From NCBI RefSeq assembly GCF_020829625.1, contig NZ_JAIVFX010000034.1, positions 1 to 37,632 on the forward strand: a DNA stretch of 37,632 bases. Direction: 5' to 3'. The notes under the pieces were generated by a model, which did no database searches, was not told the origin of the DNA, and worked only from the letters and a program-made list of their open reading frames with translations. The translations under genes were made by a program, and so were the position numbers. The DNA comes from Nostoc sp. XA010. GTDB lineage: Bacteria; Cyanobacteriota; Cyanobacteriia; Cyanobacteriales; Nostocaceae. This document shows, in pieces, positions 1-8,835 of this stretch; the first letter of the stretch is position 1, and the number at the start of each line of letters is the position of its first letter.

Positions 1-727
1 GTAAGTCGTTTAAATTTCCTTGAAGTAAGCTGCTTGGCTCTCCAAAATTTCACTGCTAATTTAAGCCCCAATCATAAAGAAAGCAAATTTCTAATCATAT
101 CACAAAAAACTTTTGCAAGAGTTCTTTTGTAGTTCGGTTGAGATGTCTAAGACGGGCGTAGCTGCGGCAATAGAAATAGAGACAAGGGATCAGCCAGGAA
201 GGGGGATAATTCAAATGGGGATTCGAGACTTTTCTTTTTTGTCAAAAATTCTGATTTATTTTCCAGATACTTAGGCAACAACTCTTTACAAGCTAACAGG
301 CTTAATTCTGTGGTAGCATTTAATACTAAATAAAATTTGACAGTAATAAAATACTGCTATAACTGAGTAAGTAAAAAGCTATACACCTAATGATCACCAT
401 AAAGACTTAAGATTCAAAACCGGGTATCTCGATATAAAACAAGCAATTACAAAGCTTTTTAGCGCCGTTCAATGAAAAAATATCCGTAAAAAACCTGATT
501 TAAGATTTGTGTCAATTAATCATACTGTAATTAGAAGCAAAACAAAAAATTTGACAGCAAGATACCCCTTGTTTGTAACATAAAGCACAGATGCTGCGAA
601 AAACTTAGATACGCAGTTTGACATAATGCATAATCCCTATTAAAACTCTGGCTCAGATATAGTTGAATATTAAATTTGTTTTTGAAATCTGACACTATTA
701 AATTGTGCAAAAAACTGGAGTGCCTTT
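1..727. other. Upstream non-coding stretch
   Basis: I see no convincing gene, RNA or mobile element here. The sequence is AT-rich with stop codons in all frames. A degenerate copy of the short dispersed repeat described at 28955 may lie near 141-168 (GATGTCTAAGACGGGCGTAG). The last part is the 5' region of the response regulator gene: GGAG at 717-720 sits 7 nt before its GTG start. Confidence 0.5.
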
Positions 728-1963
728 GTGATTCAATGGAAATCCAACCATACAGGCTTTACAGAAGAATTTGTTAGTGGGACAAACCCCATTAGCACAG
801 TGAAGAGTATCGGTTTAAATCATGCCGTAGGATCACAAAATAATGTGGAGGCTTATTCTTTAGGCTTATCTCAAGAAGACCTTATGCTTAAAGATAACCA
901 AGCAGTGTCTTCTTTGATAAAAGTTGATGTTAATTGTGGTGATGATTCATTGGTTTCTAGAACACTACAAGCTAAAGGTTCTAAAGTGAATGGGTTTGAT
1001 TTAGATCCGCCGAAGGTTTTAGTAGTTGACGATCATGCCGCCAGTCGCATGACTGCTGTTGCCCTCTTGGGGATGGAAGGATACGAAGTGATTGAGGCGG
1101 ATAGTGGTTCTATCGTTGTAGGGTTGGTAACTCAAAAACAGCCAGATTTGATTTTGCTGGATGTGATGATGCCAGGAATGGATGGATTTGAAGTGTGCCA
1201 ATTCCTCAAGCAGGATGAGCAGACTAGGCTAATCCCCGTGATTTTTATTACGGCCTTAAATGACAGGCGATCGCGTATTCGGGGAATTGAAGTTGGGGCA
1301 GATGATTTTCTCACCAAACCCTTTGATCGTGTGGAACTGGCGGCGCGTGTAAAGTCCTTAGTGCGGCAGAAGCGTCTGAACGAAGATTTAGAACATGCCG
1401 AACAAGTACTATTTTCGATTGCCATGTCGATTGAAAGCCGCGATCCCAATACAGGCAATCATTGTGAACGTTTGGTAAAGCTGGGACAAGCTTTTGGTGA
1501 ATACCTCAATTTTTCACGTTATCAAATTCGAGATTTGATGTGGGGTGGTTATCTCCATGATATTGGTAAGGTAGGTATTCCCGATGGAGTGCTGCTGAAA
1601 AAAGGCAAACTCACCCCCGAAGATTGGCAGGTCATGCGGCAGCATGTTTTGATTGGAGAAAAAATCTGCCAGCCACTACGCAGTATGCGGGGTGTAATTC
1701 CCATTATTCGTCATCACCACGAACGCTGGGATGGCTCAGGCTACCCTGATGGACTCAAAGAGGATGATATTCCCTACCTGGCGCAAGTTTTTCAGTTAAT
1801 CGATATTTACGATGCCCTAACCAGTGAACGACCTTACAAAAAAGCTTTTACTTCAGCAGAAGCACTTTTAGTGATGCAAAAAGAAACTGATTCTGGTTGG
1901 CGTAATCCTAAACTAATGCAGCAATTTACCGAGTTTATTCTCTCCTGTTATGAGAACGAGTAG
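728..1963 (+). CDS. Response regulator with HD-GYP phosphodiesterase domain
   Basis: A 411-residue two-component output protein. After about 95 residues with no recognised domain comes a receiver (REC) domain at about 96-212, with acidic residues D101/D102, phospho-acceptor D145 in LILLDVMMPG and K197 in LTKPF. An HD-GYP domain follows at about 225-400, with HDIGK at 277-281 and HHERWDGSGYPDG at 329-341. HD-GYP domains hydrolyse cyclic di-GMP, so phosphorylation of the receiver probably controls turnover of that messenger; this is inferred from the families. The GTG start is supported by GGAG at 717-720. No histidine kinase gene is adjacent, so the partner is unknown. The next gene, glmU, is about 160 bp downstream and probably separate. 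Confidence 0.93.
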   Translation: MIQWKSNHTGFTEEFVSGTNPISTVKSIGLNHAVGSQNNVEAYSLGLSQEDLMLKDNQAVSSLIKVDVNCGDDSLVSRTLQAKGSKVNGFDLDPPKVLVVDDHAASRMTAVALLGMEGYEVIEADSGSIVVGLVTQKQPDLILLDVMMPGMDGFEVCQFLKQDEQTRLIPVIFITALNDRRSRIRGIEVGADDFLTKPFDRVELAARVKSLVRQKRLNEDLEHAEQVLFSIAMSIESRDPNTGNHCERLVKLGQAFGEYLNFSRYQIRDLMWGGYLHDIGKVGIPDGVLLKKGKLTPEDWQVMRQHVLIGEKICQPLRSMRGVIPIIRHHHERWDGSGYPDGLKEDDIPYLAQVFQLIDIYDALTSERPYKKAFTSAEALLVMQKETDSGWRNPKLMQQFTEFILSCYENE

Positions 1964-2122
1964 GGAGTAAAAAATTTTGTAGCTGCCGTGAGCGGCGAAA
2001 ATTGGTATAATCCTGACTCATTGTATATTTCGGTCTTCTATTATTAGCTGGTATGATTTGAGCCGATATTTTAAAGTACCAACAGCATTAATCATAATTT
2101 CACTAATAGCTGATAGCTAATT

Positions 2123-3475
2123 ATGGTAGTTGTAGCAATTCTAGCGGCGGGACGCGGCACACGGATGAAATCACGCTTACCCAAGGTTTTACACTCTTTG
2201 GGTGGGCGATCGCTAGTGGAGAGAGTTCTCGAAAGTGTAGAACCACTTTCGCCCTCACGGCGAATCGTAATTGTAGGGTATCAATCGGAGGAAGTGCAAG
2301 CCGCCATGCATTCAATTCCTAGCTTGGAGTTTGTTGAACAGACTGTGCAACTAGGGACAGGTCATGCCATCCAGCAATTACTTCCTCACTTGGAAGACTA
2401 CACAGGTGATTTGCTGATACTTAACGGTGATTTACCGTTGATACGCAGCGAAACCCTCAAGCAGATGTTACAAACTCACGCCCGAAATCAGAATGCCGCA
2501 ACTATTCTCACCTCAAACTTACCCGACCCCACGGGCTACGGGCGAGTTTTTTGTAACGATGAAAATATTGTGCAGCAAATGGTTGAACACAAAGATTGTA
2601 ATGCTGCTCAAAAACAAAATCACCGGATTAACGCTGGAGTTTATTGTTTCCGTTGGCCAGATTTGGCAAAGGTGCTTCCCCACCTACAAGCAAACAATGC
2701 TCAAAAAGAATACTATCTCACTGATGCCGTGACTCAAGTGGGAAAAGTTATGGCAGTGGATGTGGAAGATTACCAAGAAATTCTCGGCATTAACGATCGC
2801 TTGCAACTAGCGACAGCCTACGAGATTTTGCAAAGGCGAGTCAAGGAAAAATGGATGTTGACGGGTGTCACCCTCATCGACCCCACAAGCATCACCATTG
2901 ATGAAACTGTAGAATTACAGCCGGATGTAATTATTGAACCCCAAACTCATCTGCGGGGAAATACAGTTATTCAAACAGGAAGTCACATTGGGCCGGGAAG
3001 TTTAATTGAAAATAGCCAGTTGGCTGAAAATGTCACGGTGCAGTATTCAGTGGTGACAGGTAGCACTGTGCAGGCGGGAAGCCGAATTGGCCCTTATGCT
3101 CATTTGCGCGGTCAGGTAGAAGTGGGTGCTGGTTGCCGTGTGGGTAATTTTGTGGAATTGAAAAATACTCAATTAGGCGATCGCACTAATGCAGCACATT
3201 TGTCGTATATAGGTGATACCGTCGTCGGCAATCAGGTGAATATTGGTGCCGGTACAATTACTGCCAATTATGACGGCGTGAAGAAACACCGTACCAAAAT
3301 AGGCGATCGCACGAAAACTGGAGCCAATAGCGTTTTAGTTGCTCCACTAACTTTGGGAGATGATGTCTATATTGCGGCTGGTTCTACAGTCACAGAAGAT
3401 GTGCCTGATGGTTCTTTGGCGATCGCCCGTAGTCGTCAGGTGGTGAAACCAGCTTGGCGCAAGAAAAGTCAATAA
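2123..3475 (+). CDS. glmU: Bifunctional UDP-GlcNAc pyrophosphorylase / glucosamine-1-phosphate acetyltransferase
   Basis: GlmU makes UDP-N-acetylglucosamine, the precursor of peptidoglycan and lipopolysaccharide, in the cytoplasm. The 450-residue length is usual. The N-terminal uridylyltransferase begins with the signature LAAGRGTRMKSRLPKVLHSL (about 7-26), followed by LNGDLPL and a YYLTDAV segment. The C-terminal half is a left-handed beta helix of hexapeptide repeats ending in the acetyltransferase active-site region HLSYIGDTVVGNQVNIGAGT and ANYDGVKKHRTKIGD. It starts at ATG 2123; no strong Shine-Dalgarno is visible, which is common in cyanobacteria. The gene stands alone in its orientation. 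HIP1 sites occur within it. Confidence 0.97.
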   Translation: MVVVAILAAGRGTRMKSRLPKVLHSLGGRSLVERVLESVEPLSPSRRIVIVGYQSEEVQAAMHSIPSLEFVEQTVQLGTGHAIQQLLPHLEDYTGDLLILNGDLPLIRSETLKQMLQTHARNQNAATILTSNLPDPTGYGRVFCNDENIVQQMVEHKDCNAAQKQNHRINAGVYCFRWPDLAKVLPHLQANNAQKEYYLTDAVTQVGKVMAVDVEDYQEILGINDRLQLATAYEILQRRVKEKWMLTGVTLIDPTSITIDETVELQPDVIIEPQTHLRGNTVIQTGSHIGPGSLIENSQLAENVTVQYSVVTGSTVQAGSRIGPYAHLRGQVEVGAGCRVGNFVELKNTQLGDRTNAAHLSYIGDTVVGNQVNIGAGTITANYDGVKKHRTKIGDRTKTGANSVLVAPLTLGDDVYIAAGSTVTEDVPDGSLAIARSRQVVKPAWRKKSQ

Positions 3476-3584
3476 AGAGATAATTAAATCATCAGATTTG
3501 CTGATTCAACTAAAGGTACTAATGATTTGTATGGTTTTAACTTGTGCCATTTGAGTCATCAGAGCAAGAAAAACACAATTTAGT

Positions 3585-4029
3585 ATGGAAGAACTGCTAG
3601 AACTTAGGCAATTTCTAGAACAAGGCAAAATCCATGAGGCGTTGCTGTTGGTGGATGAGTTAGAAGAAATGAGCCTTAGTGACAAAATCAATAAAATTGA
3701 TAGTTATGGTGTAATTCTGCTCATCCATATTAATTAAACAAAAAGCCGAAAAACGTTCTACTCGGTCTTGGGATGTTTCGATAGAAAATACAGTCCGTGA
3801 AATCAACAAAATAAACAAGCGCCGCAAATCTGGTGGTTATTACTTGAATCAGGCAGAGTTAATGGATATTCTGCAACAAGGATATCAAGTGGCACTGAAA
3901 AGAGCGGCGCTAGAAGCTTTTGTTCGCGCAGCGTTCCGCAGGAAGGGGCATTATGAAGCCCAAGAATTGGCTGCAATGGTTGGCCACGAAGAAATCTTAA
4001 CTCAGGCGCTAGAATTTATTCAACAATAG
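3585..4029 (+). pseudogene. DUF29-family gene broken by a 1-bp frameshift
   Basis: ATG 3585 opens a frame reading MEELLELRQFLEQGK and later EEMSLSDKINKIDSYGVI, which stops at TAA 3735-3737. The homologous sequence continues one base out of phase from about 3730 (LIKQKAEKRSTRSWDVSIEN) to TAG 4027-4029. Dropping one A near 3729 joins the halves into a protein of about 147 residues, matching DUF29 size and order. DUF29 proteins are small cyanobacterial proteins of unknown function. The 3' half also carries an apparent in-frame insertion of a short dispersed repeat (3922-3945) between EAF and GHYEAQELAAMV. The 3' end overlaps the convergent peptidase gene by 10 bp. Sequencing error is the main alternative to a true pseudogene. 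Confidence 0.75.
3922..3945. repeat. Short dispersed repeat inserted in DUF29 coding sequence
   Basis: The segment beginning GTTCGCGCAGCGTTCCGCAG resembles a short GC-rich repeat that I recall as common in Nostoc genomes; its copy number cannot be tested here. It encodes VRAAFRRK at a point where DUF29 relatives, from memory, run directly from EAF into G-x-YEA. It looks like an in-frame insertion. Confidence 0.45.
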
Positions 4030-4973
4030 CCAATCAATTCACTATCATTCCATTCCAAAGTATCACCAATTTTTTCGCCGTCATGGTAGGCGGCGAGTAA
4101 GATTTCGCTAGTTTTACCCCAAGCGATCGCTCCACTACAATCTAAAGCGATCGCTCCTAAGTCCCGTTTGTTCTGATGGGATTCTGCAAAGGATCGCTGC
4201 ATGGCCTCCTTCAGGGACATCCCATCAGTGACACGTACTACAATCCGGGGAGCTAGACACTCATCGATGATATCTTCGCCAATGCCAGTACAGCTAACAC
4301 CCGCATTACTAGTAGCATAATTACCTGCTGGCATTGCAGAATCACTTACCCTGCCAATCCGCTCAAAGCCCTTACCACCAGTAGAAGTGCCAGCACCTAG
4401 CCTACCAGATGCATCTAAAGCTACCACACCGATAGTGCCGCGTCCGGCATTGCTAGTTTCTACTAGTTCGGGTTCTGCTACCACGCCAGCCATTGCGCTT
4501 TTAAAATTATCCTGGCGTTCTTGTATCCACTCTTGTAACCGCAAATCAGTTAAAGCGTTATAGCTGGGAATTTGCATTTCCCGCGCCAATTCAGCCGAAC
4601 CGAAATCTGATAGCACTCGGTCTGGCGAATTTTGTAAAAATTGTGCCAACTCAATGGGATTTTTCACGCGCGAAATATTAATTACACCACTAAACCGCCC
4701 TAATGCGCCATCCATCAGAGAAGCACTCATGCGGATTTGCCCATCAGATTGTAGTACCGAACCAGTACCAGCATTAAAGCGGGGGTTATCTTCGAGCATT
4801 TGGCAACCATGCACCACCGCCTCAGAGGCAGTTGCTCCGCATAATAGTAGAGAATAGACTTCTTCTATTACTGTATGGAGCGATCGGCGCACCGCCTCCA
4901 ATCCGCCTTTACCGTGGAGAGAACTACCAGCCCCCCCATGAATAATTAATTTAGGTTGCACCTGTGACTCCAT
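4020..4973 (-). CDS. Isoaspartyl peptidase / L-asparaginase (Ntn-hydrolase, plant type)
   Basis: A 317-residue type 2 asparaginase/isoaspartyl aminopeptidase. It begins with the family signature KLIIHGGAGS, has DNPRFNAGTGSVL at about 62-74, and the self-cleavage site before the catalytic threonine T180 in GRGTIGVVALD. Cleavage would give alpha and beta subunits of about 179 and 138 residues. The STGG and NAGVSCTGIGE segments of the beta subunit are present. The enzyme removes isoaspartyl dipeptides and asparagine, and in cyanobacteria may help degrade cyanophycin-derived dipeptides (family knowledge, not shown here). Its ATG overlaps the TAA of the upstream DUF2256 gene by one base (TAATG), so translation is probably coupled. 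Confidence 0.93.
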   Translation of the reverse strand: MESQVQPKLIIHGGAGSSLHGKGGLEAVRRSLHTVIEEVYSLLLCGATASEAVVHGCQMLEDNPRFNAGTGSVLQSDGQIRMSASLMDGALGRFSGVINISRVKNPIELAQFLQNSPDRVLSDFGSAELAREMQIPSYNALTDLRLQEWIQERQDNFKSAMAGVVAEPELVETSNAGRGTIGVVALDASGRLGAGTSTGGKGFERIGRVSDSAMPAGNYATSNAGVSCTGIGEDIIDECLAPRIVVRVTDGMSLKEAMQRSFAESHQNKRDLGAIALDCSGAIAWGKTSEILLAAYHDGEKIGDTLEWNDSELIGYC

Positions 4974-5167
4974 TAATCTCTTGCGCTATTTGCGTCTGTG
5001 TTGCGGTTAGTTTCATTTTGAGCTTCAGAACGGCGACGACGACAACGTTCTGAGCAGTATTTCACATCGTCCCAACAATCTTGCCACTTTTTACGCCATG
5101 TGAAAGGACGTTGACATACCGGACAGATTTTTGTAGGTAGGTCAGATTTAGAACGAACACGTCCCAT
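4973..5167 (-). CDS. DUF2256 zinc-ribbon small protein
   Basis: A 64-residue basic protein with the DUF2256 pattern: KICPVCQRPFTWRKKW followed by W-D-x-VKYCSERCRRRR. The four cysteines (C-x2-C and C-x3-C) should bind zinc. The family is of unknown biochemical role and is often seen next to photolyase/cryptochrome-like or other small genes. Here it forms a two-gene unit with the isoaspartyl peptidase through a TAATG stop-start overlap. The tail rich in Asn, Thr and Asp is not conserved. Confidence 0.85.
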   Translation of the reverse strand: MGRVRSKSDLPTKICPVCQRPFTWRKKWQDCWDDVKYCSERCRRRRSEAQNETNRNTDANSARD

Positions 5168-5274
5168 ATAAATACTGTGTATATGAGAATTTGATTTCTG
5201 AGAGAGATGGAAAATAATTATAACCAGTTTGCTAGGAAGGGAGGATATTTTCGGTGAATAAATATATTGTCAAT

Positions 5275-5457
5275 CTATCTTAAGACTTGTTTTTTAGTTA
5301 TATTACGTAGCGATCGCTTGCCTATCTGCCACCTTAGAGAGGCAATTACTAAAATTGAACTAATACTGGCAAACAAGACTAAGATAATAAGTTTGGATTT
5401 GATTGTTAACCCATAAAATATGGGTAGCTGCATATTCGTAATTGTTCTTTTCTGCAC
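5275..5457 (-). CDS. 60-residue membrane fragment, probably a remnant sensor N-terminus
   Basis: The product has one strong hydrophobic segment (LIILVLFASISSILVIASL, about 23-41) after a short TIKSK stretch, then ends at RNITKKQVLR. This resembles the first transmembrane segment of cyanobacterial sensor kinases or cyclases that start with a membrane anchor and continue into a periplasmic loop. No continuation is visible after the TAG at 5275-5277. It is best read as the truncated 5' end of a lost sensor gene. A genuine small membrane protein cannot be excluded. Confidence 0.4.
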   Translation of the reverse strand: MQKRTITNMQLPIFYGLTIKSKLIILVLFASISSILVIASLRWQIGKRSLRNITKKQVLR

Positions 5458-5568
5458 CTAAAGAGCATAGTCCTATCTGATAGTTATTTATCCCTTTAGG
5501 AAACTTCAATCATAAAAACTACTTAGTCTATTTAGTGTACAGGAAGTTTACTAAAAATCTATAATAGG

Positions 5569-5618
5569 ACTTACGCATCAAGTAAGAAATATAGGGTCAA
5601 TTAATGAATTGGCCCTAT
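5569..5618. terminator. Hairpin downstream of the GAF sensor gene, beside a repeat-like motif
   Basis: ATAGGGTCAATT at 5591-5602 pairs with AATTGGCCCTAT at 5607-5618 (12 bp with one G-U, loop AATG). It lies about 85 bp beyond the stop of the minus-strand sensor gene and could end its transcript, although a U tract is missing. The adjacent TAGGACTTACGCA (about 5567-5579) resembles AGAACTTACGCA at about 28637-28648 and may be a remnant of a small mobile element. Confidence 0.4.
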
Positions 5619-5702
5619 GGGAAACCAAAGCTTTCACTGCCTTTTTCTGTAAGTTATATATAAGATTTTTGTTAGTGCAACCAGAAAATTCTGATGACAT
5701 AT

Positions 5703-8645
5703 TTACGAATCATTACCAACTAAGGTCAACAACAAACGGCTAACTACCCGATTATCTGGTAATTGATAGAAATTCAACTCTCCTCCTAGTTCCTGCATGA
5801 GGTTTTGACAAATTAGCAAGTGTAAACCTGGTGGTTGGTCAAGTTTGGAAGGGGCAAGCACATCTTTGAATCTATTATCATGTAACTCTGTGAGTAGCTG
5901 TGGTTCGATCGCACCATTGTATGTAATCGACAGTTCTAAAGATGTCTGATGTTCAGTCCCTCCACTGTCAGAAGAACGCTTTGAATCTAAGGATTTTGAC
6001 GCATCTAAACGACGGCACCAAATATCAATTCTGCCGCCGGTTTGAGAACCGTTACAGGCGTTAACTAATAATTCATGGATAACTAACTCAATTTTGACAA
6101 TATCACCAGCGTAGGCGTAGCCTGTCGGAGACATCGCCATTGCGGATTGAGCGCTGGAGGTAGAAATACCTCTAGCGAGTGAAGCATTATTTGGCGATTG
6201 TTCCTCAATCTGTTGCCCCAAGCCATGTACGCCAATCCACAGCTTTTGCTGTTTAATTAAATTTTCAATGCGTCCGAGCGATCGCTTTAGTAAACTGGCT
6301 ATGGGCATAGTTTCCCAACTTATATGTAGCTGCCATTGCTCAAGTTTTAGCATTCCACTCATGGAGGCGGCTGTATGATCTAATTGCCGCAGCAATAGTT
6401 CGTAGCGCATCTGAGTCAATTCATTAGCAGGAATACCCAAGGCATGTATTTGTTTAAGGCATAGCGCCGTTATTCTTTGGATTTCTTCTAAGCGGCGATG
6501 TTTGTACCAGTTGAGTTGTTGTAAATCTTTTGTTGTGGATTCTAAAAGTCGGGTAATTTGCTTTTCACGACGCCACCAGGCTAATTGAGAAATCAAAGTT
6601 GCAGTTGCACTGAGGTTTTGTTCAGACCAGTGACGCTCTTGATAGTCTGCTAACAACACTACACCCGTAATTTCATAATCAGCATTAGTACGTAATGCCA
6701 TCACCAAAATTTTACCTTTGTCTGGAGTATTCAACCATTTTCGAGTTTTGGGGGGTAAATCAGCTACCTTCAAAGTCAGGTAACTCTCTGTGGTAAGCGC
6801 CCACTGAATTAGTGCCTCAGCCTGGATAGAAATAGATGCATCGGAAAAAATTCCAAATAGGCTATTATCAAGCACTCCAGGGATAATTTCTGCCCAACTT
6901 TCACCAGGTGACCAGGATAGCAGTATCGCTAAGGGACAACCCAGAATCGATGCTATTTGTTCGAGTGCTGTACGTTCTAAATGTTTTTTGCCTACCTCAA
7001 TTTTGCTATTTTGGGATTGTGTCAGGATGCGTAGGCATTGCTCAAATGCCTGGGAAGTTTTTTGCTGCTGGGTCGTGCGGTTATGTAATTGCCACTGGCG
7101 AACAATTACACCAATCTGTTGACTAACGGCCCATAGTAATTCTTTTTCTAGAGTTGTCCAAGAACGATGGCTGTCGTGAGTGATGACTAAAAGTGCTGCT
7201 GGTATATGATCGTGAATGCATTTACAAATAAGTAGCGATCGCACTCCACTTTCTAACAACAAGGGACGCCAATTAAAAAAGCGTAAATCCTCATCTAAAT
7301 TCTCAATTTCCACCGCTTGAGTTGAACGTTGCAAAAGCTGTTCATCTAACTCTTTGAGAGTATTCAGGGCAAAGGTTAACGGTCGGCGATTATGGGGCTG
7401 ACTTTGATAAATAAACTGATAATTATTCTGTTGAGGATCATACTGCAACAGCATAAAGCGGGTGGCAGCTAATCGAGCCAAAACTTTTTTAGCACAGCTG
7501 TGTAAAGTTTTATTGAGGTCATGTTCACTATAGATACCTTGAGCAACTTGGCTAGTTAGTTGGGCATCCTCTTGAATCTGTTTGATAGTGCTTTCCATGC
7601 TTTCAGTAGTTGCAACCAGGGAAATTAAGCCAGCAGCACCTTGGACAAAATTTTTGTCTGCCTCCGTCCAAATTCGAGGTTCATTGCTTTCTACTGCCAG
7701 AAAACCGAGCAAGTTTTTTTGCCAGATTATCGGAGCTGCCAAGAGCGATCGCACCTTCAGCCGTTGTAGCAATTTTGCCGTAAAATGGCTCTTTAAAGAA
7801 CTGCGTGCATCACCAATCGAGACAATTTGGTTAACTGTCAAAGCATAATAAAAGTCGCTCAACTCCTGTACTGTCATTCCCGCCGCTTGCTGACTACTAG
7901 GATTGCGATCAATTCTGACAAGCTGATTGCTCATCCGACACCAAAAATAGCGCCCTTCCCGCTCAAACCAGTAAACATTTGTCCGGTTGGGAGAGACAAA
8001 TTTATGAGTTGCTTGCACCGTTGCTTCAAGTCTTTGATTAAGGTTACTAAGGGTGCGTAAATTTTCTAGTAATTCTAATAATGGTTCGTCGGTTCGCTTG
8101 GTTTGCTTTTGCTGCAAATGCATCTCATTTTGATAAAGCACTGCCCCTAGTTCGCCTAAAACCATCATTAAACGTGCTTTTGCTTCCCCTGTAAGTAGGT
8201 AGCCCCAGCGTTCTGATCCTAGTAACAGCACGCCTAAGCAACGGTCTTTATGGCGAATTGGTAAAATAATCGTGCCTTGGATGTGGGATTTTTCGGCAAT
8301 TTTTCGCCATTCGGGGGCGCGGATTTCAGTTTGCAAATCAGCTATGCCCAAAGGATGCTGTTCAATCACCACTTGCTCTAATAAATCCCCAGGACTGAGA
8401 ACAACCCTTTGGCGTAAAAAGCTCGTGTCACGATCTCGTGTGATGCCACCTTTGCCGAATAATATGTGATTCAGGCGATCGTAAAGAGCAATCCAAATCA
8501 GTTTGTAGTCAAACTGTTCTTTAAGATAAGAAATAGTGGTTTCAATCAGAACGTCAACATCATCTTCTTCTCTGAGGCTCTGGAGGACGCGCCCCAATGA
8601 GAGGATCTGCTGTTCGGCGGCTATAGGTTTTTGTGGCTGCCCCAT
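5703..8645 (-). CDS. Multi-GAF sensor protein with histidine-kinase-type ATPase domain
   Basis: A 980-residue cytoplasmic protein with no membrane segment. About four GAF-like modules can be followed at about 25-175, 195-345, 365-515 and 535-690, each ending in a motif such as RSLLAAPIIWQKNLLGFLAVES. A helical region (about 700-790) and a HATPase_c-like domain follow, with N box IHELLVNACNGS and G-box-like PPGLHLLICQNLMQELGGEL. I do not see a canonical H box (SHELRTPL type), so phosphotransfer may be non-standard or absent. No GAF shows an obvious chromophore Cys-His pair. A dispersed repeat (6109-6136) sits in frame just before the N box and encodes MSPTGYAYAGDI. The ligand is unknown. Confidence 0.82.
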   Translation of the reverse strand: MGQPQKPIAAEQQILSLGRVLQSLREEDDVDVLIETTISYLKEQFDYKLIWIALYDRLNHILFGKGGITRDRDTSFLRQRVVLSPGDLLEQVVIEQHPLGIADLQTEIRAPEWRKIAEKSHIQGTIILPIRHKDRCLGVLLLGSERWGYLLTGEAKARLMMVLGELGAVLYQNEMHLQQKQTKRTDEPLLELLENLRTLSNLNQRLEATVQATHKFVSPNRTNVYWFEREGRYFWCRMSNQLVRIDRNPSSQQAAGMTVQELSDFYYALTVNQIVSIGDARSSLKSHFTAKLLQRLKVRSLLAAPIIWQKNLLGFLAVESNEPRIWTEADKNFVQGAAGLISLVATTESMESTIKQIQEDAQLTSQVAQGIYSEHDLNKTLHSCAKKVLARLAATRFMLLQYDPQQNNYQFIYQSQPHNRRPLTFALNTLKELDEQLLQRSTQAVEIENLDEDLRFFNWRPLLLESGVRSLLICKCIHDHIPAALLVITHDSHRSWTTLEKELLWAVSQQIGVIVRQWQLHNRTTQQQKTSQAFEQCLRILTQSQNSKIEVGKKHLERTALEQIASILGCPLAILLSWSPGESWAEIIPGVLDNSLFGIFSDASISIQAEALIQWALTTESYLTLKVADLPPKTRKWLNTPDKGKILVMALRTNADYEITGVVLLADYQERHWSEQNLSATATLISQLAWWRREKQITRLLESTTKDLQQLNWYKHRRLEEIQRITALCLKQIHALGIPANELTQMRYELLLRQLDHTAASMSGMLKLEQWQLHISWETMPIASLLKRSLGRIENLIKQQKLWIGVHGLGQQIEEQSPNNASLARGISTSSAQSAMAMSPTGYAYAGDIVKIELVIHELLVNACNGSQTGGRIDIWCRRLDASKSLDSKRSSDSGGTEHQTSLELSITYNGAIEPQLLTELHDNRFKDVLAPSKLDQPPGLHLLICQNLMQELGGELNFYQLPDNRVVSRLLLTLVGNDS
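6109..6136 (-). repeat. Dispersed 28-bp repeat inside the GAF sensor gene
   Basis: Read on the minus strand this starts CGATGTCTCCGACAGG and ends in CTACGCCTACGC. It matches the family also seen at 16827, 28955 and (variant form) 10876 and 23704. It is in phase with the gene and lies between the last helices and the ATPase N box, a position likely to tolerate extra residues. Confidence 0.6.
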
Positions 8646-8835
8646 CTGATTTATTGGTTAACATAACTTGTAATATATAAGATGCCCAAAAAAGCACCCT
8701 GAGTAATATTGCCACAAGTGTTTAATATTGAACCTGGACAGGTTAATAGGAAATTAAGCTAATAGTCATTCAAATTGCATTCCGCATCTTTGCGTCTTTC
8801 TAGCGATTTGAACTAGTTATTCTTTATAAAAGCTA

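Noticed and set aside
1132..1458. Minus-strand ORF within the response regulator gene
   Set aside because: It is a shadow of the REC/HD-GYP coding sequence, and its Ser/Arg-rich composition is typical of antisense frames.
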